From NCBI RefSeq assembly GCF_000485595.1, contig NW_014577763.1, positions 16,726 to 40,865 of the forward strand: a stretch of DNA of 24,140 nt, written 5' to 3'. The position numbers were made by a program, and so were the translations under genes. Positions 9,901 to 17,939 of the stretch are shown piece after piece. The stretch is from Priapulus caudatus (lineage: Eukaryota; Priapulida; Priapulimorpha; Priapulimorphida; Priapulidae). A model generated the notes under the pieces. That model was not told the origin of the DNA, searched no databases, and saw only the letters and a program-made list of their open reading frames with translations. How positions within the stretch are numbered: the stretch's first letter is position 1; each line of letters starts with the position of its first letter.

Positions 9901-12900
9901 TTAAATCATGATTAGTGATTTAATCTCACGATTCAATACTTCAAGTTTACGCTTCGTGCAAAACGCGCCCCTGGTGCTCCATCTTATGCTCACCAGCTGC
10001 ATTGTGGACACACCCATTTTAATAGTCAGCCGATACAGCTTCCTCCTACATGCATTTTTGTGCTTCAATATTTATATCCACCTGTTATAGTTAGCAGTGA
10101 CAGCCTTCTCCTGAATTTTGTTTCAAGATTATACCCACCTATAATCATTTGTTTTAATGTCATGCAAAAAGCTAGAACAAAATATGACTTCACCTCGATC
10201 TGCCACCGTCTCTTGCTGTCTCGGGACTCAGAGACAGAGCTTGCCTGCTCTGGCCAAGGCCGCGATTGCCTCGCTGTTTGTAGCCGCCGAGCTCTATCCG
10301 TAGCCAAGCTCTCCTGGAATTGCTTTTTCTCTATCACCTCGCAGTCGTCCAGTTTGCCCCACTGTGTGTCCTTTGCAGCAAATCTGAATATAAGAAGAAA
10401 CTCACACGATAACAATGAGAGCCCATCTTAGTATGAGGTTCAGTTGGTTGTGCTCTGATTTGTAATCTCTACTATCAACCGTGACATGTCGATGAGCTGT
10501 GCTTTCGAAAACAGGTGGTTTCGTGCCCGACTCTTATGGTAGATGCTTTGTGGAAGCTTAAAAAGTATTATCGCAGTTGAATCTAATAAGCCTTAACCGC
10601 CTCAAAATTAGTATCGAAAGACCATACAGTGTCTTCACTGTTCTAAGCTCTTCTAAGTTATGATTAAATAAGGTATGATAACCATTTATGGTAATCCGAC
10701 TTTCAATTACGGTGGCATGCATCGCAATTGATCACAATCTGTAACTACACGAGAAGAAGTACAAGGTACGAAATAAACAATCAGCAATCCTATACTTAAA
10801 AACAATTAGAATCCCAGTGAGTGCCCACACTCACTTGAGGAGCCAGGCTGGTGCTGCACGGCGGAGCAGCCTGGTGCTGACGGCGGCAGCGCACCGTCGG
10901 TGCTGCGCGCGGAGCCAAGCGCTGGTGGCGGACGCGGAGCAGCGTGGTACTGACGGCGAGCAGCTGGTGCGCTGACGCGCGGAGCAGGTTGGTGCTGACG
11001 GCGCGAGAGCCAGCTGGTGCCTGACGGCGGAGCCAGCCTGGTGCTGACGCGGCAGCAGTGGTGCTGACGGCGGAGCAGCTGGTGCTGACGGCGGAGCAGC
11101 TGGTGCTGACGGCGGAGCAGCTGGTGCTGACGGCGGAGCTGACGACTGGTCACCATCCTATTTGAAGAAAAAAAACCAGCAGTCAATGACGGGTCAATGA
11201 CCTGCGAGCTATAACAGTTAATAATTTAAATTTATAATTTTTTTAACTTTCTTCATGTACATGGAAATAATAGATCAGATAAAAAAAATTATGAATTTAT
11301 GATTCAGTTTCATTAGTGGCATGCTATGCGACCCGTTATGGTTCAGCGGAAAGTTCGCTGCACCAGGTAGTCATGTTATGCCCACACATGGTTAAATCAG
11401 GCTGGAGATCGAGTTTCCTAGCTGTCCTGTGAATGATATGGTGACAGACTGACTAGACACAGGTGAGATTTGAACTGCCTACATGTAGCGTAATAATCAC
11501 TGAACTAGATTCAGTCGATGGGTGGCCATTGCATATTCCCACTTTTTTGCCCCCTTTGAATGTCGCCTCCATATTTCGAAAGGTTCATGCTTATCTGTGA
11601 TGATAGATCAATGAATAGCCCCAAGTCTCTAACTTCTAAGTAGAACGCAGGGTTCTCCAAGAGCACTTATAGCCTGGCGGCCCGCCAGGCTATCGGCGAG
11701 CCCCGCCATCCTGAAATGCACCCGCCACTCTAAATATCATAGCCGTCATGCTAAATATCATAGCCCCCGGACCCCCCTAGCACGCAAACCGCCTTCGGCG
11801 ATTTGCAACTAGGACCGTAAAGGCAGCACCCGCCATGCTATAATGAAAAAGCTTGGAGAACCCTGGAACGGTATTGGATAAGTTAAGTAATGTTACATTT
11901 GCTTGTTTGGATTATCTCCCCTAGCTCCGCTTCCGAATGTTGCATCAAATTTCCAAATGGCTCATGAACATCTGCGATATAGATCAATTAATCCTCTATA
12001 TATGTTTGAAGTCTCTACTTTGAATGGTCTAGGCGGAGTTAGGTAATACGACATGCTGGTATGGATTATCTCCCATAGCTACACTTCCGAATGTTGCCTC
12101 AAAATTCTGAATGGCTCATGCACATCTGCGATGATAGATCAATCAATCCCCAATGTTTGAAGTCTCTACTTTGAACAATCCAGGAGGAGTTAGGTAATAC
12201 GACATAAGCCGGTATGGATTATCTCCCATAGCTCCGCTAACAATTCCGAAAGGCTCATGCACACCTGGGATAAGATACTAATCAGTCCCCAAAGTTTGAA
12301 GTCTGTACGTTGAACGGTCAAGAAGGAGTTAGGTAATACGACATATGCTGGTACCGACGTTTCCGAACGCTGCATCAAAATTTCGAAAGGCCCATGCATG
12401 CCTGGGATGATAGACCAATCAATCCCCAAAGCTTTCATTTGACATACAACATGAACTGATTTGACCAAAATTCAGTTTGACCTTCCGATGACCTTTGCCT
12501 ACACTCCCGGAAACGAACGGGCGTGTAATTAAGTTTCCTCTCTCTCGCGTGCCGGAAGTCAAAATTAAAAAAAACGTTACATAAGTTTTGCGTCTTGACC
12601 TTGTAAGTATGTATGCAACGTTTTGTGTAAACAAATCAAAAAAATTGACGCCGTAATTGCGTTTTAAAGAATTTGACCTTTTGGCCCCCACCGCGGGGGG
12701 GGGGCGGAGTCAAAATTCCGAAGGGCTCATGCATGCGCATTCCTGATGTTGGGTCTAACAATCCCAAAAGTTTTAAGTCTCTACGTCAAACGGTCTGGCA
12801 GGAGTTCGACGACATTACGGACAAACGTACGTACGACGGAGGGTAATACATGATTCCCACTTTTTTTTCCAAAAAGGTGGGAATAATTACTTACGTTAAA

Positions 12901-14907
12901 ACTGTACTTACAGAGGGCTCTTGAATTGCAGACGGCACCTGTTCTTCTGCCAGCAGATATAGTCGACCCTGCGGGCACATGCTGAGCAGTGTTGATGCAT
13001 TAAACACTACACTCCCGGAAACGAACGGGCGTGTAAGTTTCCTGTTGCCCGGCAATATCTGGGAAGTGAAAGTTTTATATTAATTAAATGTGTCACAATG
13101 AGTATAATGAATAAAAGTGTAATCTTGTACCAGCTATACCATAAGTTTCCTGCCCGGTGAATTATATCGATGACAGGCTGCATGGCTAGATGTATGACTG
13201 TACCTGTATGTGGAATTTGAATCCCAACCTGGATGCCTATAGTCTATCTATATAGTCTAGTTCCTTAGCTACAGGTCAGGAAATTTCCTATTTGAGAAAT
13301 TAAATATATCAATAGTAACTTTTCATAATTTGTCCTCCGCAAGACATGCTCATGTTTTGTGCAGCTTTGACAATTGGCTTGTTATAACTATCTGATAGCA
13401 TATTCAGCATTACATTTTCCATGCAGCTAATCATTCATATCAATCCTTGATATTAACTTGCAAATCTAAAATAGAAGAATACCTGGAGGTATAGAAACGG
13501 GAAGGTGCCAAACAATGATGCAATCTCAGCACGTATAGTCTCTGCGGAGTCCATTGTGTTGAAGCAGATTTTGCCCGCCATCCGCTGCATTGTCATGTTG
13601 GCAATTTTGTTTGCACTGGGTACGGGGAACGTGCCATCATATGCTATGACCGAGTCGTGTGGTAAAATCATGACATCTTTCGTGACCACACGACCTTTGC
13701 GCTTGGCCGCACGATCATTATTGCGCAGAGTTACAGGCCGTGTTCGCTTTTTGTGTCTCAAGACAGGCTGTTAAACAAGAGAAATATCATGAACTACCTG
13801 AAAAACAGCCATGATTCATGAAATAAAGTACAATGGGAATTGGCAGATGGGCAGATATTAATGTATTGCCAATCTAATTATATAAGAAGTTTTAAAAATA
13901 AAAGTGCCCCTAAAAACGTGTACAGTACACACATCGAGGTAAATAGAATACATTTTGAATTGAAAACCCCTTCTCGATCCCCTATAACATTTCAAACAAA
14001 TATCGGTGAAACACCCCCACCCCCTATTTTTGTTTCGTCGCGGTGCCCCCACTCCTTTTTTGGGTCTTTCCGAATCCCCCACCTTCAAAAATGGAACAGC
14101 ACTGAATGATTAATTGGTTAAGAATACGATTACAGGGACCGATTACCCGGTTACAAAAATCTGTAACCGTTTAAGATCTAGTTTAATGTAATTTACTGCC
14201 TCACCATAATTGTGGGATAATCCTGATTGTCCTGGAACTCGTCTTCTGAATTGGTGGCAGCTGATGTTGTTAGGGCGTTGGGCGTTGTGGGTGCGTTGCG
14301 GTTAGACCAATAAATTGTGCCCTAAACATTTTTATATTCTGGTGTTATTTTAGAATATCTCCAGTACTAGACTAGCAAATACTTCGTGTCATGCATAATC
14401 ACACTACTTTATGACAAAATAAACTCTAGTTCCTCCCATTTCACTGCGCGTTGTCTTATAAAAGGTATTTGAAAATACCTCCAATGTTGTTCAAATTCTC
14501 CGATGTTGTTGACAATTTTCCCCAAGCAACCGTGCAGCGGTGCTGAGGTACAGCGGTACGGGTGTAGCAAAGATAAAAACATGTGATGTCACCTCACCAC
14601 TTCGAGGCTAAATTGTTTGGCAAACAAGTCGGCGTTTGCGCCAGAATGCCAGTTTTCTCATCTATTTCTTGTGGGTTTTAAGCAAACGCACAGTGTTTGT
14701 GCGCACGGATTGTGCGGCTTTAAGCGATTTAACGGTTTAGAGCATGCATCAAGGTTTACACAAGAAGTTTACCTTCGTAGCGCACGAACGAGATAGGGTC
14801 ATGGGAAAAATCCCAAAACAATCCATCCAGCTGGGTTGGACTCTTTATTGAAACCTGCATAATATAATATAGACTTCGCAATTGGACGGATATACATACG
14901 TACAGAT

Positions 14908-14958
<51 letters not shown>

Positions 14959-15669
14959 CACATGGACATACATATAATATATACATATCTATTTATATGT
15001 CTGTCTCGTAAGTACGGGCCGTGATGACCTACATTCGCTTTGCATTGTGAATCCCTTACACATACTTCTATCTATAACCAGCCTTCCATTATAATCCGAT
15101 TGATGGTATACAACTTCAACTAGCGTGTGCTGCGTTCGCGCGTATAAAAATCTACAGTGCATCTCTGTGCAATGCGAGAATTTCTAGCTCGATAACATGA
15201 TCTCAAAGGAGTGCAGGGGGCCTTATACAAATACATGCGCATGCACACGCAGGCACGCACGCACACACACACACACACACGCGCGTGTACACGCACGCAC
15301 GCGCACGATAAAGACGAATAATTGTACACATCACACGCTCAAGCACGCACGAACCACGGCCGAGTAATGTACAGTGTATTCTCGCTGTAATGGGATATAT
15401 GGCTACGCACTTAAATATAGGTGCGCACTCAAACCGTTTTCCCGCCAGGGAATTATTTGCATTAGCACTTAAAAGTTTGCACGACATCGTACCGTAGCTA
15501 CTCTACTCTCACCTAATACCTTTACGTCCACATTACTGAAATCGTCCATCACGTTGATGTCTGCTTCTTCGACGACAAGAGGTTCCACTTCTTGGCTCCA
15601 TAGCGAATTCATTAAACATCTCTCCTCCGACATAGAGAGGTATCCGGGTCCGGTTCGTACATCGAACAT
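3468..15669 (-). CDS. Multi-exon HECT-type E3 ubiquitin ligase with UBX-like domain (about 14 exons, several with lesions)
   Basis: HECT ligases accept ubiquitin on a catalytic cysteine and pass it to substrates. Exons were assembled from GT/AG sites and phase agreement; nearly all junctions are phase 0. Exons, 5' to 3': 15520-15669, 14205-14321, 13483-13767, 12912-12968, 10835-11157, 10194-10383, 8493-8586, 8047-8217, 7716-7853, 7105-7348, 6331-6429, 5927-6051, 4500-4671, 3468-3976. Domain order: acidic N terminus, basic segment with a VTKDVMILP-type domain, Pro/Ala repeats, Cys/His plus coiled coil, UBX-like, acidic linker, HECT. Closest known type by memory: the invertebrate genes called G2/M-phase-specific E3 ligase-like. 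Frame lesions in exons 5, 6, 7, 10 and 12 and a TAG in exon 11 mean it is either a recent pseudogene or a functional gene in poorly corrected sequence. Confidence 0.8.
4500..4671 (-). CDS. HECT gene exon 13: HECT domain, middle part
   Basis: Acceptor TACGAATAG, donor GCCG|GTAAGC. The 172-bp exon starts in phase 0 and ends in phase 1, matching exon 14. It encodes LMNCCLQDVDEVIDRPTIG..., ending NAVVDFQA and half a glycine codon. It continues naturally into exon 14 (LQPMLDTW) and has no stop. Assigned to the HECT domain by position rather than by a strong motif. Confidence 0.75.
4734..5119. mobile_element. MITE with 34-bp terminal inverted repeats rich in TTAACTCGAGTTAA
   Basis: The ends are near-perfect inverted copies starting CGTCTACACGACGAACC, 386 bp apart, in intron 13/12 of the HECT gene. 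The interior contains seven copies of the palindrome core AACTCGAGTTA and a GC-rich centre (about 4890-4930). No open frame. Flanks share AGCT close to both ends, but a clean target duplication is not certain. A non-autonomous DNA transposon. Confidence 0.75.
5187..5684. mobile_element. piggyBac-like MITE with long inverted repeats and TTAA target site
   Basis: The ends read AGGCTCACAATGC... and the reverse complement, and inverted similarity continues for over 100 bases on each side with small indels. TTAA stands directly outside both ends (5183-5186 and 5685-5688), the target-site duplication of piggyBac-type and some other cut-and-paste elements. It is 498 bp and does not code. A second, truncated copy sits at about 14357-14690 in the opposite orientation. 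Confidence 0.75.
5927..6051 (-). CDS. HECT gene exon 12 (candidate; one base off frame)
   Basis: Acceptor CAATTTTAG|GGC, donor GAAAAG|GTAACT in phase 0. The best frame reads LPVFLNVLWRGTSSRQV and ends RARLEK, which resembles the LPxFL stretch of HECT N-lobes. The length is 125 bp, one base short of the 126 needed to keep phase 0 at both ends, so a one-base deletion near the 5' end of the exon is implied. Could be a chance open stretch. Confidence 0.45.
6331..6429 (-). CDS. HECT gene exon 11: HECT N-lobe, with in-frame TAG
   Basis: A strong acceptor (GTTTTTCAG|GTT) and a donor ATGCAG|GTTAAT give 99 bp, exactly 33 codons in phase 0. It reads VQGVDSQSTQPLWMRVTSGR, then TAG (6367-6369), then GANVGHGPLPMQ. 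The pattern GRxxGxxxGHGPLP resembles the GR...HGGPxP region of this HECT class. The exon fits in length and phase, so the single TAG is either a nonsense mutation or a base-call error. Confidence 0.6.
6460..6940. repeat. Three diverged ~165-bp tandem units (GACCT...AAAATCAATAGGG type)
   Basis: Units start near 6461, 6620 and 6795. Each carries GGGACCT.AAAATCAATAGGG-like sequence, a CCTATTAAGTTTCATGA-like block, CTAGGTCAAAC and GTTAGAGT.CGGAAACC. The last ends in GCCGTCGCCGCTGCCGGAA. This style of intronic repeat is common in marine invertebrate genomes. Non-coding, within intron 10. Confidence 0.7.
7105..7348 (-). CDS. HECT gene exon 10: start of HECT domain, frameshifted
   Basis: Acceptor TTTTTCAG|CGC, donor GCAACA|GTAAGT. 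It starts in phase 0 with RPTSPLAQLVQECNARLSG, but this frame stops at a TGA after AAIRQHA. Two other frames then carry plausible continuations (RNSAADRRHRASRGCFPEEA, then DGGGANEGAEALIYKNGG and RLFSAT at the donor). The length of 244 bp is one over a multiple of three. At least two small indels are needed to explain the three-frame pattern. Confidence 0.6.
7349..7715. other. Intron 9 of the HECT gene
   Basis: AT-rich, non-coding. No repeat family, RNA gene or hairpin was recognised here. Confidence 0.5.
7716..7853 (-). CDS. HECT gene exon 9: acidic Ser-rich linker
   Basis: Acceptor ATTTTAG|GCC, donor TTGGAG|GTAATT, 138 bp (46 codons), phase 0 at both ends. It starts ARDLQQSEEQPDLP, continues with a Ser/Pro/Thr-rich part and ends with an acidic stretch (TADDSDDEPLVVDDSSLE). 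A flexible linker between the UBX-like and HECT domains. Intact. Confidence 0.85.
8047..8217 (-). CDS. HECT gene exon 8: UBX-like domain, C-terminal part
   Basis: Acceptor TTTGTTTAG|GTG, donor ACAGAG|GTAAGT, 171 bp (57 codons), phase 0 at both ends. It encodes VLMDFIGSQPTATQMFVVRE, then ESTLKGSSLSHYGLTRSVVL and ends HVYWLSDTE. Together with exon 7 (RRFNADQDIQ) the pattern RRF...(I/V)Q.L.DFI...F.V...L..TL...GL..S..L.V fits a UBX/ubiquitin-like fold of the FAF type. Intact. Confidence 0.8.
8493..8586 (-). CDS. HECT gene exon 7: start of UBX-like domain, +1 base
   Basis: Acceptor AATTACAG|ATC, donor ATTCAG|GTATTG. From the phase-0 start the frame reads IQAERAARLPFD, continuing the coiled coil of exon 6, and then hits a stop. 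Another frame carries the rest (LSISNTSGQDSTRRFNADQ, then DIQ at the donor) and joins exon 8 in phase 0. The exon is 94 bp where 93 would keep phase, so a single extra base near 8540-8555 explains the break. Confidence 0.7.
8740..8975. repeat. Dispersed repeat related to the 6460-6940 family, ending in a G run
   Basis: It contains GGGTGACCTTGACCCCTTTG, GTATGAAGATCCTAGGTCAA and, after a run of ten G residues, CCGACGCCGACGGTATCGC. The end is the same GC-trinucleotide type as the tandem units in intron 10. It lies in intron 6. Confidence 0.5.
9154..9222. repeat. Perfect 21-bp inverted repeat with 27-base loop
   Basis: Arms at 9154-9174 and 9202-9222 are exact reverse complements (starting GCAGCAGGTATTACAT). 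A third AATACCTGC at about 9138-9146 can pair with the left arm instead, giving two competing hairpins. Within intron 6, just before the MITE at 9344. No element boundary was recognised around it. Confidence 0.85.
9344..9973. mobile_element. MITE with CAGGGGCCGGTTTCACGAAG inverted ends (in-place copy)
   Basis: The left end reads CAGGGGCCGGTTTCACGAAG and the right end is its inverse with two or three changes; the second copy at 18329 has a perfect CCGGCCCCTG end. Subterminal ATTAATCATGATTA-type palindromes and extra CACGAAGC copies lie on both sides. Non-coding, about 630 bp. No clear target duplication was found. Compared with the half copy at 17941-18329 it has many small insertions. Confidence 0.7.
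10194..10383 (-). CDS. HECT gene exon 6 (in-place copy, corrupted): Cys/His and coiled-coil segment
   Basis: This is the counterpart of the intact 180-bp exon at 18535-18714, but 190 bp long with scattered insertions. Fragments such as KGHTVG and QFQESLATDRARRLQ are readable in different frames. The donor is also altered (CGAG|GTGAAG against AGA|GTAAGT in the other copy). It lies at the correct place between exons 5 and 7. See the duplication finding for the likely cause. Confidence 0.65.
10835..11157 (-). CDS. HECT gene exon 5: Pro/Ala-rich heptad-repeat exon (in-place copy)
   Basis: A strong acceptor (polypyrimidine then CAAATAG|GAT) begins DGDQSSAPPSAPAAPPSAPA in phase 0. A 21-bp unit coding PPSAPAA then repeats, and the exon ends CCTCAA|GTGAGT. 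The first units (11040-11140) are perfect. Toward the donor the array is full of extra bases, and the length is 323 bp, not a multiple of three. Probably a flexible, proline-rich spacer. The copy at 19104-19300 has regular units. Confidence 0.75.
11330..11515 (-). mobile_element. Possible tRNA-derived SINE remnant
   Basis: On the minus strand, TAGTTCAGTGA (11497-11507) resembles a Pol III A box and GTTCAAATC (11467-11475) matches the B-box consensus GWTCRANNC. They are 32 bases apart, shorter than in a complete tRNA. Sequence following the B box (TCACCTGTG) is also SINE-like. No poly-A tail or flanking duplication was found. Confidence 0.35.
11520..12440. repeat. Five or more diverged ~155-bp tandem units in intron 4
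   Basis: Units share TTCCGAATGTTGC, GGCTCATGCACATCTG, GATGATAGATCAATCAATCC, GTTTGAAGTCTCTAC and GGAGTTAGGTAATACGACAT. The first unit is split by a 218-bp MITE (11648-11865). A partial unit recurs at about 12710-12805. Non-coding. Confidence 0.8.
11648..11865. mobile_element. 218-bp MITE with CAGGGTTCTCCAAG ends and GAACG duplication
   Basis: Perfect 14-bp terminal inverted repeats (CAGGGTTCTCCAAG) with GAACG directly outside both ends (11643-11647 and 11866-11870). It is nested in a tandem-repeat unit whose sisters contain GAACG or a close variant at this place, so GAACG is a genuine insertion duplication. The interior has a 21-base palindrome at 11671-11691. CAGGG ends suggest hAT-like, but hAT elements usually give 8-bp duplications. 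Confidence 0.8.
12501..12528 (+). repeat. 28-bp direct repeat, copy 1
   Basis: Begins ACACTCCCGGAAACG and is identical to 13009-13036. Its halves form a short imperfect hairpin (ACAC.CCCG / CGGG.GTGT). The two copies bracket exon 4 of the HECT gene. Confidence 0.85.
12912..12968 (-). CDS. HECT gene exon 4: short 19-codon exon
   Basis: Acceptor GTGCCCGCAG|GGT, donor CCCTCT|GTAAGTACAG (a very good donor), 57 bp in phase 0. It encodes GRLYLLAEEQVPSAIQEPS. It joins exon 3 (FLYLQ) to exon 5 (DGDQSS) without breaking frame. No lesion is seen. Confidence 0.75.
13009..13036 (+). repeat. 28-bp direct repeat, copy 2
   Basis: Identical to 12501-12528, with further similarity downstream (AAGTTTCCT...). 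The 508-bp spacing and same orientation suggest a dispersed repeat or an old duplication rather than a terminal inverted repeat. Confidence 0.85.
13483..13767 (-). CDS. HECT gene exon 3: basic region and conserved-looking domain
   Basis: Acceptor TTGTTTAACAG|CCT, donor CTCCAG|GTATTC, 285 bp (95 codons), phase 0. A basic patch (RHKKRTRP, RAAKRKGR), possibly a nuclear-localisation signal, precedes VVTKDVMILPHDSVIAYDG, and the exon ends EIASLFGTFPFLYLQ. The latter matches in style the 'xxxVxLLP...W...I...LF' domain found N-terminal to HECT in related invertebrate and fish genes; its function is not known to me. Intact. Confidence 0.8.
14205..14321 (-). CDS. HECT gene exon 2: polar linker
   Basis: Acceptor AAATGTTTAG|GGC, donor ATTATG|GTGAGG, 117 bp (39 codons), phase 0. 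It encodes GTIYWSNRNAPTTPNALTTS followed by an acidic, Asn/Gln-rich stretch ending DYPTIM. No domain recognised. Intact and in frame with both neighbours. Confidence 0.75.
14357..14690 (-). mobile_element. Truncated second copy of the TTAA MITE
   Basis: It matches the reverse complement of about 5300-5660, including the shared TATTTGAAAATACC, ATGTTGTTGACAA and AACTGGCATTCTGGC-type segments. It lacks the outermost 30 or so bases of one end and most of the other inverted repeat. It lies in intron 1 of the HECT gene. Confidence 0.75.
14908..14962. repeat. (CGCA)n-(CA)n microsatellite
   Basis: About eight GCAC units followed by about nine CA units, in intron 1. Open frames across it are low-complexity artefacts. 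Confidence 0.9.
15234..15306. repeat. CA/CGCA-rich microsatellite
   Basis: Alternating purine-pyrimidine CA, GCAC and GCGCG sequence, a candidate Z-DNA tract, 210 bases downstream of exon 1 inside intron 1. Confidence 0.85.
15520..15669 (-). CDS. HECT gene exon 1: start codon and acidic N terminus
   Basis: The ATG at 15669 has a purine at -3 (ACGATG) and no upstream in-frame ATG before a TAA at 15721-15723. Fifty codons follow, beginning MFDVRTGPGYLSMSEE and ending DDFSNVDVK, to donor AAAG|GTATTAG. An alternative donor (TTAG|GTGAGA) seven bases downstream would put exon 2 out of frame, so GTATTA was chosen. Acidic and without a recognised domain. A further 5' non-coding exon is possible. Confidence 0.65.
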
Positions 15670-17883
15670 CGTCACGCCGGAGAACAAAAAAGTTCTAAAA
15701 ATATTCTTATTATTGTAATATTATTAATCTCTTTATCTTTATAAGTTTTATTGGGGTCTCTATTCTGTTGTCTTCCTCGATTACCTGACTTCATGTGCAA
15801 AAGCCTACGCTACTGCGGAATATTGTCAGGTTTACTATATCACCGTTATTCTTGTTTAGTTCGTAATTTCTTGTATATTCGAGAAGGACAACTAAACCTA
15901 AGGATCCCTTTAAGTTTAGCTTCCTTGTTTCTGCCATTCCGTATTAGAATTTTCTCTCTTCCACCTTAGTGCCAATTTGAGGCTTTTTCTACTGCGATCC
16001 GCAGTGTTGATCTGTCTATTTGATCAACTTGTCTCTATCCGTCTTCGATATAGTCCCGTGGACTTTGAAGACTATTATTTACGAGTTAGCTTACACTCGT
16101 TGAACGTGACGTTTGCAGGACGCCTTTACAACAACGCGCCACTTTACTAAAAGCAGCAACAAAGCGACCGATCATTTCAAAATAACGCCGAACATTAGGA
16201 TATAAATTACATCAAGGATATTTGTTACGCGGCGATTTGATTTACCTTTAGATGTCAAGTTGAATTTTATATACTCTCGTCAGGCTACTCAGGCAAACGC
16301 GTTCTATAACTCACGCTCGTTTGTTCCAAGTGGCGGTGAAAGCTTTCAATTACAAACACAAGCCTCTCCTGGGTGCAATTGCGATTCGATTTGTCACGTT
16401 ACACGTTAGCTGGTTCTACAATACGGTTGTGTCTACTTCCATAGAGTAGTAAACTTGATGTAGAAATTGTCGGGAGAATTGAATACGACAAACGATACAG
16501 CTACTAAACTTAACGACTATTGTTAAACAATGTTCCATTTCCGACCATTGTATATGTTTCATTCATATTAAAGAATAATAGATATCCCATAATAATACCG
16601 TAGTGTATTTAAAAGCTATCTACGTTACGAACACACTTTGCTATTAAAATTCGCATTATAATTGAAATATAGGGGTTTCTAATGAAGGCACAAATGGAAG
16701 CGACGTCAAGCAAATATTTTCATATCGAATGTGACATTAAACACATTCAGAAGTCATTGTATTAATTATAATAAAATGTTGCTCGACTAGCAGACACAAT
16801 GCAAACCAAATATGATATTGATTGGGTTCTACAACGGTTGCATGCAACGATCATGATTCCTATTTCTCGCTGGTGGTAATTACTCAATTCGTGCAAGCTA
16901 TAGGTGAAAATACGCGACGAAACTTGATTCTAATGCAATCTACTCCTTACAAACGCTAATAACAAAAGGTTCGAGTTGGAGACCTCTTTTTCTCACATCC
17001 TGCCATCGCTTGCCACCAGTATGTGTGCGAGAGACGGGAACGTGTTTGGCGCTCATCCGTAACTGCTACGCTCAAGACTGAAGCCAAAGCAAAAAATATC
17101 ACCGATGCCTTAGCACCGACTTCCATCCGCTCGTCGCATATATAGAAAAAACACACACACACACACAATGTACACATTTATTATTATATACTGAAGCGAA
17201 TTCACGCACTTTTTATTGATTCAACCGCGAGTAGATTCAACCTACGATGTACGATCCAACATGTCCCTCCTGCGTTGGTTATGCAGGGAGAATACCCTCA
17301 CACACCATGTCAACACATCTATCCATGCATCCATGCGGTAAAACTACCCATATATCTTCACATACGATCCTCTGATACATTCAACATAAATGAGAGGCGA
17401 AGGAAAGCTATATGTGCCTTGCCCAAATGTTATTCAACATCCCTTCAACATTCACATTATACACAATAACGAGGGATCGAATCGTACATCGTTCAACGCG
17501 CGACAAACACCACGTGCTGTGTAAAACAATCGTAGCAGTGAATTAAACTTCAGTAAAGCCTATTACATGTCGATTAACATACGTGTTTTATATTTTTATA
17601 TAAGTATATAGTACGTTGGGTACGTCAATTCGTTAGCGATGGTTAGCAGACAATGGAAGCCGACATGACCGTATAACGTAACACACTCGGCGACCCAGAG
17701 CCGGAGTTACTGGCTATGTAGAAATAATAGGGAACTATATCTAGTTGGAATGGATAGAGTGCTTCTTATTTGGTGATAAGATTAACAAGCGACAGTTTCT
17801 AGCTGCCATAGATGGCGACAAGAAGCAGCTTCTCAATGTCATATTTATCAGATGCGGGTGCCTATTACACAAATCATGGTCCA
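15670..17883. other. AT-rich sequence upstream of the HECT gene; no gene recognised
   Basis: It would include the promoter of the minus-strand gene. No long open frame, RNA gene or transposon end was recognised. There is a short (CA)n at 17152-17168. No confident TATA box could be placed relative to exon 1. Confidence 0.5.
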
Positions 17884-17885
17884 GC

Positions 17886-17936
<51 letters not shown>
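17884..17936. repeat. (CT)n microsatellite at the left edge of the duplicated block
   Basis: About 24 CT units, directly joined to the MITE interior (ATATGGCGGACC...). The equivalent position in the other copy (about 9548) has no CT tract, so this is the duplication breakpoint. Confidence 0.9.

Positions 17937-17937
<1 letters not shown>

Positions 17938-17939
<2 letters not shown>

Noticed and set aside
10806-11186. Frame reading (LRRQHQL)n
   Set aside because: Wrong frame of the 21-bp minisatellite. Splice sites and phase support the PPSAPAA frame.
11330-11420. Plus-strand A box TGGTTCAGCGG with a B-box-like GATCGAGTT 68 bases later
   Set aside because: The spacing is too long and the B box lacks its final C. 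The minus-strand boxes at 11467-11507 fit better.
13858-14109. Opposing 76- and 89-codon frames in intron 2
   Set aside because: Low-complexity translation with no domain, lying between two well-supported exons.
14908-15306. CRISPR-like regular repeats
   Set aside because: These are plain (CGCA)n/(CA)n microsatellites with no unique spacers, in a eukaryotic intron.
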